Assembly (NCBI RefSeq): GCF_026262575.1
Contig: NZ_JAPKFL010000011.1
Coordinates: forward strand, 109,756 to 173,755
Direction: 5' to 3'
Source: Streptomyces marinisediminis
GTDB lineage: Bacteria > Actinomycetota > Actinomycetes > Streptomycetales > Streptomycetaceae
DNA: 64,000 nt
The translations under genes were made by a program, and so were the position numbers. Shown here piece after piece: positions 15,527 through 24,835 of the stretch (positions are counted from its first letter, which is position 1; each line of letters starts with the position of its first letter). The notes beneath the pieces are model-generated. The model made no database searches. It had not been told where the DNA came from and saw only the letters and a program-made list of their open reading frames with translations.

Positions 15527-16180
15527 TCAGAGGCGGTATCCGGCGCCGGGCACGGTGAGGATGACGGGCGGCTCGCCCAGTTTGCGGCGCAGCGTCATCA
15601 CGGTGACGCGCACGACGTTGGTGAACGGGTCGGTGTTCTCGTCCCAGGCCTTCTCCAGTAGCTGCTCGGCGGAGACCACCGCGCCCTCCGCGCGCAGCAG
15701 CACCTCCAGCACGGCGAACTCCTTGGGCGCGAGCTGCACCTCGCGCCCGTCGCGGAACACCTCGCGGCGGCCGGGGTCCAGCTTGATGCCGGCGCGCTCC
15801 AGCACGGGCGGCAGCGCGACGGTGGTGCGCCGCCCCAGGGCGCGCACCCGGGCGGTCAGCTCGCTGAAGGCGAACGGCTTGGGCAGGTAGTCGTCGGCGC
15901 CCAGCTCCAGGCCCGCCACCCGGTCGCTGACGTCGCCGGAGGCGGTCAGCATGAGGACCCGGGTGGGCAGGCCCAGCTCCACCAGCCTGCGGCACACGTC
16001 GTCGCCGTGGACGAGGGGGAGGTCGCGGTCGAGCACGACGACGTCGTAGTCGTTGAGGTCGATGCGGTCCATGGCGGCGGCTCCGTCGTAGACGACGTCG
16101 ACGGCCATGGCCTCGCGGCGCAGCCCGGTGGCCACGGCGTCGGCCAGGAGCTGCTCGTCCTCGACGACGAGTACGCGCAC
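15527..16180 (-). CDS. cutR: CutR, OmpR-family response regulator
   Basis: 217 residues, the same length as S. lividans CutR. The receiver domain has phosphoacceptor Asp in VVLDRDLPL and Lys in YLPKPFAF; the winged helix ends in LRRKLGEPPVILTVPGAGYRL. The GTG at 16180 was chosen because AGGAAGGA lies 7 bases upstream; longer in-frame extensions are low-complexity. First gene of the cutRS operon. Targets are not visible in the window. Confidence 0.92.
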   Translation of the reverse strand: MRVLVVEDEQLLADAVATGLRREAMAVDVVYDGAAAMDRIDLNDYDVVVLDRDLPLVHGDDVCRRLVELGLPTRVLMLTASGDVSDRVAGLELGADDYLPKPFAFSELTARVRALGRRTTVALPPVLERAGIKLDPGRREVFRDGREVQLAPKEFAVLEVLLRAEGAVVSAEQLLEKAWDENTDPFTNVVRVTVMTLRRKLGEPPVILTVPGAGYRL

Positions 16181-16516
16181 GGCACGGTCCTTCCTGTGGG
16201 AGCGGAGGGTCGATCGGCGGCCCGGGACGCGGCCACCCGCCCCCATCCTGCTACGAACGCCGATAAACCGTCCGTAAGGGGCGGGGGCCGATGGGAGAAC
16301 GGAGGGAATTTTCCGGTGCCCGAGGTTTCCCCGGGGAGCGGCTGGGGGAGGAAGGATGCACACCCTCGATCACGCCCAGTAGGTGGCATGCCACCCGCGG
16401 CCCGTACCGGCACGTCCGGACGGTTCCCGGCACCGCCTGCCGCCAGGGACCACGCCGTGATCACCCCACCCCCGGCACACCCCCGTGCCGCCGACCCACG
16501 ACGAGGGGGCGCCACC
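16181..16516. other. Divergent promoter region of cutR and the 56-residue gene
   Basis: 336 bases between two divergent genes. It includes the cutR ribosome site at its left end and a relatively AT-rich stretch around 16290-16320 (GAGGGAATTTTCCGG). No defined operator was recognised. Confidence 0.5.
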
Positions 16517-16687
16517 ATGGACGCGTTCACCGCAGGGCTGCTGCAGCGCATAAAGAGCACGGAGCACGACCTGAACCGCGCTCGCGAGGCCGGTGACGAC
16601 TTCCTGGCAGACGTCGAGCAGGCGGAGCTCGAGGACCTGCACCGTCTCGCCCAGGAGCACGGCGTCGAGGTCTCGGCCGTGCTCTGA
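16517..16687 (+). CDS. Small conserved helical protein
   Basis: 56 residues (MDAFTAGLLQRIKSTEHDL...), with high third-position GC and an even, heptad-like charge pattern that predicts one or two helices (LNRAREAGDDFLADVEQAEL), probably a short coiled coil. The start ATG lies behind GACGAGGGGGC. It is followed 23 bases later by a strong terminator hairpin, supporting that it is a real transcription unit. I do not know a function; its place between cutRS and inositol monophosphatase seems conserved in Streptomyces. Confidence 0.75.
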   Translation: MDAFTAGLLQRIKSTEHDLNRAREAGDDFLADVEQAELEDLHRLAQEHGVEVSAVL

Positions 16688-16710
16688 CTCCACAAGCCGA
16701 CCCCTGGCCC

Positions 16711-16745
16711 GTGTGGCCCCCGTCCGCCGCGGACGGGGGCCACAC
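16711..16745. terminator. Bidirectional terminator hairpin
   Basis: A perfect 16-base stem (GTGTGGCCCCCGTCCG with its complement) and 3-base loop lie between the small 56-residue gene and the convergent inositol monophosphatase gene. No U-tract, as usual in Streptomyces. Confidence 0.85.
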
Positions 16746-16809
16746 GGCGTCCGGCGACGGGCGACCGGCGACCGGCGGGCGCCCGCAGGCCGCGGCGGTG
16801 GTGCGCCGC

Positions 16810-17622
16810 TCACGCCCCCAGCGACACGAGCGTCTCGCGCAGCACCGGGAACAGGCCGGGGGACGCCGCCAGGCTCAGCTCCTCGTCGGGGTGGCTGCCC
16901 GGCGTGCGGCCGCCGGTCACCGCGCCGGCCTCGCGGGCGATCAGCGCGCCCGCCGCGCGGTCCCAGGGGTTGGTGCCGCGCTCGTAGTAGCCGTCGGCCC
17001 GGCCGCAGGCCACGTCGCACAGGTCGAGCGCGGCGGAGCCGGAGCGCCGGATGTCGCGCACCCGGGGCAGCAGCGCGCGCACCAGGGCGGCCTGCTCGGC
17101 GCGCACGTCCGCCACGTAGTTGAAGCCGGTGGCGATCAGCGCCTGGTCCAGCGGCGGGCTCGGGCGGCAGCGCACCGGCCGGCCGTCCAGCCGGGCCCCC
17201 TGGCCGAGCGCCGCGTGGTGGACCTCGCCGCGCGCCGGGGCCGCGACGACGCCGACGACGGCCACCCCGTGCAGCTCGGCGGCGACCGAGACGGCCCAGT
17301 CCGCTCGCTGGTAGAGGTAGTTGACGGTGCCGTCGATGGGGTCGACGACCCAGCGCACGCCACTGGTGCCCGCCGTGCTGCCGCCCTCCTCGCCCAGCAG
17401 GCCGTCCTCGGGCCGCCGGTCGGCCAGGAAGCCGCTGATGAGCGTCTCCGCCGCGACGTCCATCTCGGTGACGACGTCGACGGGGCTGGTCTTGGTGGCG
17501 GCCACGCCCAGGTCGGCGGGGCGGCCCTCGACCAGCAGGGCGCCGGCGCGGCGGGCCGCCTCCAGCGCCACGTCCAGCAGCTCGTCGCGCAGCGCGTCGG
17601 TCAGGCCGTGCGGCTCGGTCAT
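16810..17622 (-). CDS. suhB: Inositol monophosphatase family protein
   Basis: 270 residues with the metal-binding motifs of the family: GEEGG (77-81), WVVDPIDGT (91-99) and NPWDRAAGALIAREAG near the C-terminus. These enzymes hydrolyse inositol-1-phosphate or related sugar phosphates with Mg2+. In actinobacteria inositol is needed for mycothiol and phosphatidylinositol. The gene starts at ATG 17622, 15 bases downstream of the ferrochelatase stop, forming a two-gene operon. It corresponds to Rv2701c in the conserved dut-to-sigA neighbourhood. Confidence 0.92.
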   Translation of the reverse strand: MTEPHGLTDALRDELLDVALEAARRAGALLVEGRPADLGVAATKTSPVDVVTEMDVAAETLISGFLADRRPEDGLLGEEGGSTAGTSGVRWVVDPIDGTVNYLYQRADWAVSVAAELHGVAVVGVVAAPARGEVHHAALGQGARLDGRPVRCRPSPPLDQALIATGFNYVADVRAEQAALVRALLPRVRDIRRSGSAALDLCDVACGRADGYYERGTNPWDRAAGALIAREAGAVTGGRTPGSHPDEELSLAASPGLFPVLRETLVSLGA

Positions 17623-17636
17623 CCTCGGCGGTCCTC

Positions 17637-18761
17637 TCAGCGGTAGGAGCTGTCGGCGCCCGCCGCGGCGGGCCGGGGGGCGCGGGCGGGGCAGCAGCCG
17701 ACCGGGCACACGTCGTGCGAGGCTCCGAGCGCGCCCAGGGCGCACCGCTCGGGCTCCGCGCCCCGCTCGGTGGCCGCTCGCTCGAGCACCAGCTCGCGCA
17801 ACCCGGCGACGAAGCGCGGATCGGCGCCCACGGTCGCGGACCGCACGACGGGCAGGCCCAGCTCCGCGGCCTTGGCCAGCGCCTCGGTGTCCAGGTCGTA
17901 GAGCACTTCCATGTGGTCGGAGACGAAGCCGATCGGCACCAGCACGGCCGCGCGGGCTCCGGAGCCGTGCAGGGCCTCCAGGTGGTCGCAGACGTCCGGC
18001 TCCAGCCACGGGATGTGCGGGGCACCGCTGCGCGACTGGTAGACCAGCTCCCAGGGCCGGTCCGCCCCCGTGCGCTCCCGCACCGCCTGTGCGATCACCC
18101 GGGCCGCGTCCAGGTGCTGGGCGACGTAGGCGCCGCCGTCCCCGTGCGCGGCCGTGGGGCCGGAGGTGTCGGCGGCGGCCGTGGGGATGGAGTGGGTGGT
18201 GAAGACCAGGTGCGCCGTCTCCCGCGCGTCCTCGGGCAGCGCGTGCAGCGCGTCGAGCACCCCCTCGGTCATCGGCGTGAGGAACCCGGGGTGGTTGAAG
18301 TAGTGCCGCAGCTTGTCCACCCGGGGCGGTTCCAGGCCCTCCGCGACGAGCGTGGCCAGCGACTCGGCCAGGTTCTCCCGGTACTGGCGGCAGCCCGAGT
18401 AGGAGGCGTAGGCGCTGGTGGCCAGGACCAGCACGCGGCGGCGGCCGTCGCGGACCAGCTCGCGCAGCGTGTCCGTCAGGTACGGCGCCCAGTTGCGGTT
18501 GCCCCAGTAGACCGGCAGGTCCACCCCCTGCTCGGCGAAGTCCGCGCGCAGCGCGGCCAGCAGCTCGCGGTTCTGGGCGTTGATCGGGGAGACGCCGCCG
18601 AAGAGGAAGTAGTGCTGCCCGACTTCCTCCAGGCGCTCCCGGGGGATGCCGCGCCCCCGGGTGACGTTCTCCAGGAAGGGCACGACGTCCTCGGGTCCTT
18701 CCGGGCCGCCGAAGGACAGGAGCAGCAGGGCGTCGTAGGGATCGGGTCGCACGTCAGGCAT
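17637..18761 (-). CDS. cpfC: Coproporphyrin III ferrochelatase
   Basis: 374 residues of the ferrochelatase family ([20 protein letters not shown]; catalytic region FTTHSIP). It inserts iron into coproporphyrin III in the coproporphyrin-dependent heme route used by actinobacteria (older symbol hemH). Cys124 in YSGCRQY and the C-terminal cysteines (about 340, 352, 356-357, in CPVGCC) match the [2Fe-2S] ligands of actinobacterial ferrochelatases. The C-terminal tail after the cluster is short and Ala/Pro-rich. ATG 18761 start; divergent from the MFS gene; followed by inositol monophosphatase in the same operon. Confidence 0.94.
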   Translation of the reverse strand: MPDVRPDPYDALLLLSFGGPEGPEDVVPFLENVTRGRGIPRERLEEVGQHYFLFGGVSPINAQNRELLAALRADFAEQGVDLPVYWGNRNWAPYLTDTLRELVRDGRRRVLVLATSAYASYSGCRQYRENLAESLATLVAEGLEPPRVDKLRHYFNHPGFLTPMTEGVLDALHALPEDARETAHLVFTTHSIPTAAADTSGPTAAHGDGGAYVAQHLDAARVIAQAVRERTGADRPWELVYQSRSGAPHIPWLEPDVCDHLEALHGSGARAAVLVPIGFVSDHMEVLYDLDTEALAKAAELGLPVVRSATVGADPRFVAGLRELVLERAATERGAEPERCALGALGASHDVCPVGCCPARAPRPAAAGADSSYR

Positions 18762-18867
18762 GGGACCGATCCTGCCATCCCGGGCGGGGCGGACGGGCCA
18801 CGGCCCGCCCCGTAAGCTGTGCACGTCCGTAGATGCCTTACCTCCCGTCTGCAGGGTGAGCCGCCCC

Positions 18868-20199
18868 GTGCCCCAGGTCTACCGCGCCCTCTTCGCCGCG
18901 CCCGGAACCCTCGGCTTCTCCGCCGCCGGCCTGCTCGGCCGCCTGCCGATCGGCATGCTCGCCATCGGCATCGTCACGATGGTCTCCGAGCTGACCGGCG
19001 CCTACGGCCTGGCGGGTGCGCTCGCGGCGACCGTCGCGCTCTCCTCCGCCGCCCTGGGCCCGCAGGTCTCCCGGCTGGTGGACCGGTACGGGCAGCGGCG
19101 GGTGCTGCGCCCGGCGGCGCTGGTGACGGTCGCCTCGGTCGGCGGCGTGACGGCGAGCACCGTCCTGGGCGCGCCGACGTGGACGCTGTTCGCCTGCGCG
19201 GCCGGCGCCGGGTGCGTACCGAGCCTCGGGGCCATGATCCGCTCGCGGTGGGTGGCGCTCTACCGGGAGCGCCCGCGCGAGCTGCACGCCGCGTACGCGT
19301 GGGAGTCGATCATGGACGAGGTGTGCTTCATCCTCGGGCCCGTCCTGTCGATCGGCCTGTCCACGGCCTGGTTCCCGCAGGCCGGCCCGCTGGCCGCCGC
19401 CTGCTTCCTGCTCGTCGGCGTCTTCTGGCTGACCGCCCAGCGGGCCACCGAGCCGCCGGTGCATCCGGCCGGGCAGCACCGCGGGGGCACGGCCCTGGCC
19501 GCGCGCGGCATGAAGGTGCTGGTGACCACCGCGCTGGCGCTGGGCGCGATCTTCGGTTCGATCGACGTGGTGACGGTCGCGTTCGCCGAGGAGGAGGGCC
19601 GCAAGGCGGCGGCGAGCCTGCTGCTGGCGGGCTACGCGCTCGGCTCGGGGGTGGCGGGCGTCGTCTTCGGCATGGTCCACCTGGGCGGGGCGGTGCACCG
19701 GCGCTGGCTGCTGGGCGTGTGCCTGGTGGCGGCCGGGATGGTGCCCCTGCAGTTCGCGCCGGGCCTGCCGGTCCTGGCGGTCGCGCTCTTCCTCGCCGGG
19801 CTGAGCATCGCGCCGACGATGATCACCACCGTCACCCTGGTGCAGCGGCTGGTGCCGAGCTCCCGGCTGACCGAGGGCATGACCTGGACGAGCACCGGCA
19901 TGACGGTCGGCATGGCACTCGGCGCGGCCGTCGGCGGGCGGGCGGTGGACGCGCTCGGTGCCGAGCAGGCGTACGCCGTCCCCGCGGTGGCGGGCACCGG
20001 GGCCGTGCTCGTCGCCGCACTGAGCTTCCGCCGCCTCGCCCCGCCGCCGGTGTCGCCGCCGGACCGGGTCGGCCCCGCCGCGGACGCGCCGGGCGAGCGG
20101 GCCGCGGCCGCTCAGGGGCCGCCGGCGCCCGGGACGGCTTCCGCACCGGGGTCCGGGCCCCTGCCCGACGCCCCGGGGCGGGGTGCCGGGCCGGGCTGA
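18868..20199 (+). CDS. MFS transporter
   Basis: 443 residues with about 12 membrane helices (from residue 20 to about 400), Gly/Ala-rich, with the loop [12 protein letters not shown] corresponding to the conserved MFS loop 2-3. The sequence resembles the YnfM/Bcr-like and SCO-type putative drug exporters, but no substrate can be named. I chose GTG 18868, with AGGGTGAG 6-9 bases upstream; other in-frame starts at 18760 and 18856 would add an Arg/Pro-rich stretch. The last 45 residues are a disordered Pro/Ala tail. Divergent from the ferrochelatase gene, and it may simply be a neighbour. Confidence 0.8.
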   Translation: MPQVYRALFAAPGTLGFSAAGLLGRLPIGMLAIGIVTMVSELTGAYGLAGALAATVALSSAALGPQVSRLVDRYGQRRVLRPAALVTVASVGGVTASTVLGAPTWTLFACAAGAGCVPSLGAMIRSRWVALYRERPRELHAAYAWESIMDEVCFILGPVLSIGLSTAWFPQAGPLAAACFLLVGVFWLTAQRATEPPVHPAGQHRGGTALAARGMKVLVTTALALGAIFGSIDVVTVAFAEEEGRKAAASLLLAGYALGSGVAGVVFGMVHLGGAVHRRWLLGVCLVAAGMVPLQFAPGLPVLAVALFLAGLSIAPTMITTVTLVQRLVPSSRLTEGMTWTSTGMTVGMALGAAVGGRAVDALGAEQAYAVPAVAGTGAVLVAALSFRRLAPPPVSPPDRVGPAADAPGERAAAAQGPPAPGTASAPGSGPLPDAPGRGAGPG

Positions 20200-20325
20200 C
20201 CCGGCCGGCGCGCACCGGGTCGGCGTCGGGTCGCCGACCCTCCGCCGCCCTCCGTCCGGCCCCAGGCCGCGCGGGCTCCGCGGTGGCGGCCGGGAGGCCG
20301 CGGCCCGCGGGCGGCGCGCCGGCTC

Positions 20326-20721
20326 TCAGGCGGCGAGTCCGCTCTCCCGGGAGACCAGGGCGAAGGGGTGCCCGCCCGGGTCGGAGTACAGCCGCACGTC
20401 GCGGGTGCCTCCGTTGTCCTTGGTGTCCAGCGGGCGGCCGCCGAGGCTGACCACCTCGCGCTCCGCCTCGTCCATGTCCCGCTGCGCGACGAGCAGGTGC
20501 AGGTGCGCCTCCTGCGAGTTCTCCGGGCGCGGCCAGCTCGGCCGGGCGTAGGAGCGGTCCCGGCGGATCGTCAGCGCCACTCCCCCGGGCGCGGTGACCT
20601 CGACGTAGTCGGGATGCCGGCCGAGCCGTGCCTCCGCGTCGAGCAACTTGGCGTAGAACTCGGCCAGTTCCTCCGGTTCCGCGCTGTCCAGCACGAGCAC
20701 GCTGGTCTTCTCGACGGCCAT
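20326..20721 (-). CDS. VOC (glyoxalase/bleomycin-resistance) family protein
   Basis: 131 residues of one VOC module pair: KTSVLVLDSAEPEELAEFYA starts the first beta-alpha-beta-beta-beta unit and HLHLLVAQRDMDEAEREV the second, ending DPGGHPFALV. Such dimeric proteins use paired modules to hold a metal or small ligand; the substrate is unknown. ATG 20721 start. Convergent with the MFS gene and divergent from the FAD-oxidase gene. Confidence 0.85.
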   Translation of the reverse strand: MAVEKTSVLVLDSAEPEELAEFYAKLLDAEARLGRHPDYVEVTAPGGVALTIRRDRSYARPSWPRPENSQEAHLHLLVAQRDMDEAEREVVSLGGRPLDTKDNGGTRDVRLYSDPGGHPFALVSRESGLAA

Positions 20722-20864
20722 CGACCCTTCCCCTCTCCCCGCACGGCCCTGGGCGGCCGCGCGGCCTCTCAACGTCTTTACCCAGGAGAGGCTTTCGCAC
20801 GCCGGACGCCCGCACGCCGCACGCGAGTATGATCCGCACCACCGCCGCGGCAGGGAGGATGACA

Positions 20865-22199
20865 GTGAGCGCGTCGCTCGGCAGCACCGGGTCCCGGGGC
20901 CGGCGGGACACCTGGCGGAACTGGGCCGGCTGTGCCGTCGCCCGCCCCCAGCGCACCGTCACGCCGTCCACGACGGAGGCGCTCGCCGCGCACGTGCGGC
21001 GCGCCGCGGAGGACGGCCTCACGGTCAAGGCGGTCGGCTCCGGGCACTCCTTCACGGCGGTCGCGGCCACCGGCGGCCTGCTGGTCCGCCCGGAGCGGCT
21101 CAGCGGCGTGCGCACGATCGACCGCGCGGCCGGGACGGTGACGGTGGCCGCCGGCACCCGGCTGCGGCAGCTCAACGAGGTGCTGGCCGGAGCGGGCCTG
21201 TCGCTGAGCAACATGGGCGACATCATGGAGCAGACGGTCTCGGGCGCCGTCAGCACCGGAACGCACGGCACCGGCCGGGACTCCGCGTCGCTGGCGGCCG
21301 AGATAGCCGGGCTGGAGATGGTGCTCGCCGACGGGACGGTGCTGCGCTGCTCGCCCACCGAGAACGCCGACGTCTTCGCCGCCGCCCGGATCGGCCTGGG
21401 CGCCCTGGGCGTCATCACCGAGCTGACCTTCCGGGTGGAGCCGCTGTTCCTGCTGCACGCCCGCGAGGAACCGATGCCCTTCGACCGCGTCGTCGCCGAG
21501 TTCGACGCGCTGGCCGCCCGGAACGAGCACTTCGAGTTCTACTGGTTCCCGCACACCGGCAACTGCAACACCAAGCGCAACAACCGCGTCCAGGGCCCGG
21601 CGCGGCCGCTGCCCCGGGTGCGCGGCTGGGTCGACGACGAGCTGCTGTCCAACGGCGTCTTCCAGGCCGCCTGCTCGCTCGGCAAGGCGGTGCCCGCGAC
21701 CGTCCCGCACCTCGCGCGGGCCGCGAGCCGGGCGCTGTCCGCCCGCTCCTACACCGACATCCCGTACAAGGTGTTCACCAGCCCGCGGCGGGTGCGGTTC
21801 GTGGAGATGGAGTACGCGCTGCCCGTCGAGGCGGCGATGCCGGCCCTGCGGGAGCTGAGGGCGATGGTGGAGCGGTCGCCGCTGCGCATCGGCTTCCCCG
21901 TGGAGGTGCGCACCGCGCCCGCCGACGACATCCCGCTCTCCACCGCCTGTGGCCGGGACACGGCCTACCTGGCGATGCACGTCTACCGGGGCACGCCGCA
22001 CGCCGCCTACTTCGCCGCCGCCGAGCGCATCATGACCGCGCACGGCGGGCGGCCGCACTGGGGCAAGCTGCACCGCCGCGACGCGGGCTACCTGGCGGGC
22101 GTCTACCCCCGGTTCGCGGAGTTCACCGCGCTGCGGGACCGGCTGGACCCCGACCGGCTGTTCGGCAACGACTACCTGCGCCGCGTGCTCGGGGCCTGA
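20865..22199 (+). CDS. D-arabinono-1,4-lactone/L-gulonolactone oxidase family FAD enzyme
   Basis: 444 residues. The N-terminal FAD-binding (PP-loop) domain contains GSGHSFT, whose His is the covalent flavin site in several relatives, then SGAVSTGTHGTG. The C-terminal ALO domain ends with PHWGKLH and NDYLRRVLG, typical of alditol, gulonolactone and arabinonolactone oxidases. It should oxidise a sugar alcohol or aldonolactone with O2 to give H2O2; the exact substrate is unclear. The GTG at 20865 is chosen because AGGGAGGA lies 5-7 bases upstream; the ATG two codons earlier sits directly on the ribosome site. Confidence 0.88.
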   Translation: MSASLGSTGSRGRRDTWRNWAGCAVARPQRTVTPSTTEALAAHVRRAAEDGLTVKAVGSGHSFTAVAATGGLLVRPERLSGVRTIDRAAGTVTVAAGTRLRQLNEVLAGAGLSLSNMGDIMEQTVSGAVSTGTHGTGRDSASLAAEIAGLEMVLADGTVLRCSPTENADVFAAARIGLGALGVITELTFRVEPLFLLHAREEPMPFDRVVAEFDALAARNEHFEFYWFPHTGNCNTKRNNRVQGPARPLPRVRGWVDDELLSNGVFQAACSLGKAVPATVPHLARAASRALSARSYTDIPYKVFTSPRRVRFVEMEYALPVEAAMPALRELRAMVERSPLRIGFPVEVRTAPADDIPLSTACGRDTAYLAMHVYRGTPHAAYFAAAERIMTAHGGRPHWGKLHRRDAGYLAGVYPRFAEFTALRDRLDPDRLFGNDYLRRVLGA

Positions 22200-22313
22200 C
22201 GCACCGGGCCGGGCCGCACCGGGCCCGGCGCCCGCGTCGCGCCGGCCGGGCGCCGCACCGGCCGGGGCGGGGCCGCGGTCCGCGCCGGGCAGGCGGTTCC
22301 GGCGCCGGGCGGG

Positions 22314-23375
22314 CTACGGGTGCGCGGCCCCGCCCGGCTCCCCGCCCCGCGCGGCCGGTTGTCCCGGGACGGGCCCGCCCTCCGGCGGCGCGCCGTCCCC
22401 CTCCCCGGGCGGCCCGGTGCCACCGTCACCACCGGTCCCCGCGCCGCCGTCGCCCCCGTCGGGCCCCGGGGAGCCGTCCGCGCCGGGGCCCGTGCCGCCG
22501 CCGGGCTCGGGCGCGGGGGCGGACGCGCCGGGGTGGGGGGATTCCCCCGCGGGGGTGTCCTGCCCGCTGCCGTCGTCGTTCCCCGCTTCGGGTGAATCGG
22601 CGCCGTCCGCTCCGGGCTCCGCCCCGGGCGCCTCCGGGTCGGCACCGCCGCCCGGCGACTCCCGCGGATTGTCCGGACGTGCACCGGGCTCCGCGCCGCG
22701 TTCCCCGTCCGGTCGGCCACCCGGCGCTTCAGTCTCCCCGGTGCTCCCGGTCCCGCCGGGGGCACCGGAGCCGAAGACCTGGCCGACCGAGGTGCCCGCG
22801 CCCGTGCCCTCCGACACGCTGCCGCCGGTGACCAGCTCGTACGCCGTCAGCCCTCCGACGGCGACGGCGAAGACGAGTGCCGCGGGCAGCAGCGCCCGAC
22901 GCGTGGCCCGCCGCCGGCGGGGAGCCACGGGCCGCGGCGCCCGCGCGGGGTCGCTCCCGCCACCGGGCTCCGCCGCGGGCGCCTCCCCGCCGTGCGGCAG
23001 CGGCCGCGTGCCGTCGTCGGCCGGCGGCGCGGGCTGCCGCGCGGCGCCCGTCCACGGCCGCACGGCCACCGTCCGCACCTGCTGGCCGGTCCGCCGGAAC
23101 AGGTGCTGGAACACCGGCCCACCGGTGGTCGCGACGAGGCTGACCACGCCGGCGCCGACGAAGGTGCCGTAGACGCCGAGCCGCCCGGCGACGACCGCGG
23201 CGATCACCGCGGCCAGGGCACTGCTCACCACCTGCGGCACCGTCAGGTCGATGGCCCGCTCCCGCGCGGGCTCCCGCTCCGCGGGCTCCTCCGCTGCTCC
23301 CGGCCGACCGGTGTCCGGCGTCCGGCGCGTCTCCGTCGCGGACTTCACGGATCGCACGTCTTTTCCACTGCGCAC
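22314..23375 (-). CDS. Membrane protein with long Gly/Pro/Glu-rich tail
   Basis: 353 residues, GTG start (uncertain; a second GTG lies six codons in). Two hydrophobic segments (about 46-84, VVSSALAAVIAAVVAG and GTFVGAGVVSLVATTG) and a third near residue 165 (RALLPAALVFAVAVGGL) flank a basic loop (RPVAPRRRRATRR). The last 170 residues are low-complexity, rich in Gly, Pro, Glu, Asp and Ser, and likely extracytoplasmic and disordered. The first segment resembles an actinobacterial family of small membrane anchors, but I cannot name it. It is divergent from sepH with a 400-base gap between. Confidence 0.65.
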   Translation of the reverse strand: MRSGKDVRSVKSATETRRTPDTGRPGAAEEPAEREPARERAIDLTVPQVVSSALAAVIAAVVAGRLGVYGTFVGAGVVSLVATTGGPVFQHLFRRTGQQVRTVAVRPWTGAARQPAPPADDGTRPLPHGGEAPAAEPGGGSDPARAPRPVAPRRRRATRRALLPAALVFAVAVGGLTAYELVTGGSVSEGTGAGTSVGQVFGSGAPGGTGSTGETEAPGGRPDGERGAEPGARPDNPRESPGGGADPEAPGAEPGADGADSPEAGNDDGSGQDTPAGESPHPGASAPAPEPGGGTGPGADGSPGPDGGDGGAGTGGDGGTGPPGEGDGAPPEGGPVPGQPAARGGEPGGAAHP

Positions 23376-23779
23376 ACCGGTGGGACCGCCTGACCGGTGC
23401 CGTTAGTTCCGCTTCCGCGGCTTCTGTGAACACCGCCACCCTCGCCCGCCGGGGGAACATCACGGACTTTTCCGTGGATTTCGTCAACTCCCTTGCACCC
23501 GCGGAAGGTCGGCGGCGCGCCGGTCCTCCCCGCTTGGCTCTAATGGAGTAGTGTCGAATCCTGGCCCCGACCTGCCCGGCCGGTGTGGCGGAGCGTGAAC
23601 GGATCTGTCACTCTGGGTGGCCAACCGGTCACCGTGCCACAGCGGCCGACCGGTGGGCGGGCCCGACACGCCGGGCAAGTCGGCAAAGGTTGTGGCAGGC
23701 TGCACCCCGGGCGGGCCACACTCGTCCAGCGGGGGCAGCGACGCACGTGACGTCGGCAGGCACCACCCGGGAGGTTCCC
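23376..23779. other. Divergent promoter region upstream of sepH
   Basis: About 400 bases, partly AT-richer (23395-23560), between the Gly/Pro-rich membrane protein gene and sepH. It should carry both promoters. No defined operator was recognised; the sepH ribosome site GGGAGG is at 23769-23774. Confidence 0.5.
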
Positions 23780-24790
23780 ATGCCCGAACTGCGTGTCGTG
23801 GCCGTCAGCAACGACGGCACACGGCTGGTGCTCAAGGCTGCCGACAGCACGGAGTACACCCTGCCGATCGACGAGCGGCTGCGCGCCGCCGTCCGCAACG
23901 ACCGCGCCCGCCTCGGCCAGATCGAGATCGAGGTCGAGAACCACCTCCGCCCGCGCGACATCCAGGCCCGGATACGAGCCGGTGCGACCGCGGAGGAGGT
24001 CGCCCAGCTCGCGGGCATCCCGGTGGAGCGGGTCCGCCGCTTCGAGGGCCCCGTCCTCGCCGAGCGCGCCTTCATGGCCGAGCGGGCCAGGAAGACGCCG
24101 GTGCGCCGCCCCGGCGAGAACACCGGCCCGCCGCTGGGCGAGGCGGTGGCCGAGCGGCTGCTCGTGCGCTCCGCCGAGAAGGACACCGTGCGCTGGGACT
24201 CCTGGCGCCGGGACGACGGCACCTGGGAGGTGCTGCTCGTCTACCGCGTCGCCGGCGAACTGCACTCCGCGAGCTGGACGTACGACCCGCCGCGGCGGCT
24301 GGTCCAGGCGCTCGACGACGAGGCGCGGAGCCTGCTCGGGGAGAGCGACGACACCCCGGAGCCGAGCCTGCCCTTCATCCCCCGGATCGCCCGGCTGCCG
24401 CGCGAGCGCGGCTCGGACGACTCGGGCCCCGCCCCGGCGCGGCCCGAGCGGGAGGAACGGGACTCGCTGACCAGCCTGCTGGAAGCCGTGCCCAGCTTCC
24501 GGGGCGACATGGTCGTGCCCGAACAGGCGCTGCCGGAGGCCGAGCCGGTCTCCTCCGACGAGGCGGACCCGGCCGACGCCCGCGAACCGTTGGAGCCGCC
24601 CGCCCCCGCGGCGAGCGCCGGAGCGGCCTACGCGGACGTGCTCATGCCCCGGTCGGTGGGCGGCCACCGCGACCGGCTGACCGGCACGACGGACCGTCAG
24701 GCGGAGGCCGACGGCGTGCGTCCCGGGCGCCGCGCTGCCGTGCCGAGCTGGGACGAGATCGTCTTCGGCACCCGCCGCAAGAAGGAGTAG
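23780..24790 (+). CDS. sepH: SepH, FtsZ-regulating cell-division protein
   Basis: 336 residues of the DUF3071/SepH family. The N-terminus (PELRVVAVSNDGTRLVLKAA) and the helix-turn-helix-like block about residues 55-110 (RPRDIQARIRAGATAEEVAQ, LAGIPVERVRRFEGPVLAER) are the conserved part; the rest is an acidic linker and the short conserved C-terminal motif PSWDEIVFGTRRKKE. In S. venezuelae SepH binds FtsZ and stimulates filament assembly at vegetative and sporulation septa. ATG start with GGGAGG upstream. Followed by a palindromic terminator shared with the convergent sulfurtransferase gene. Confidence 0.93.
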   Translation: MPELRVVAVSNDGTRLVLKAADSTEYTLPIDERLRAAVRNDRARLGQIEIEVENHLRPRDIQARIRAGATAEEVAQLAGIPVERVRRFEGPVLAERAFMAERARKTPVRRPGENTGPPLGEAVAERLLVRSAEKDTVRWDSWRRDDGTWEVLLVYRVAGELHSASWTYDPPRRLVQALDDEARSLLGESDDTPEPSLPFIPRIARLPRERGSDDSGPAPARPEREERDSLTSLLEAVPSFRGDMVVPEQALPEAEPVSSDEADPADAREPLEPPAPAASAGAAYADVLMPRSVGGHRDRLTGTTDRQAEADGVRPGRRAAVPSWDEIVFGTRRKKE

Positions 24791-24798
24791 CCCGCACG

Positions 24799-24824
24799 CG
24801 CGGGGCCCGGCGCCGGGCCCCGCG
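24799..24824. terminator. 26-base perfect palindrome terminator
   Basis: A fully self-complementary GC-rich sequence (arms CGCGGGGCCCGGC, no unpaired loop) between the sepH stop at 24790 and the convergent sulfurtransferase stop at 24836. Most likely a bidirectional terminator. Confidence 0.8.
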
Positions 24825-24835
24825 AACGGGCGGCC

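Noticed and set aside
20865..22199. Idea that the FAD oxidase and VOC genes belong to a secondary-metabolite cluster
   Set aside because: No polyketide, peptide or terpene synthase, no cluster regulator and no resistance gene is nearby.
23540..23580. A TCGAATCC block resembling a tRNA T-arm
   Set aside because: No acceptor stem, D-arm or anticodon arm could be fitted around it; no tRNA gene was found anywhere in the window.
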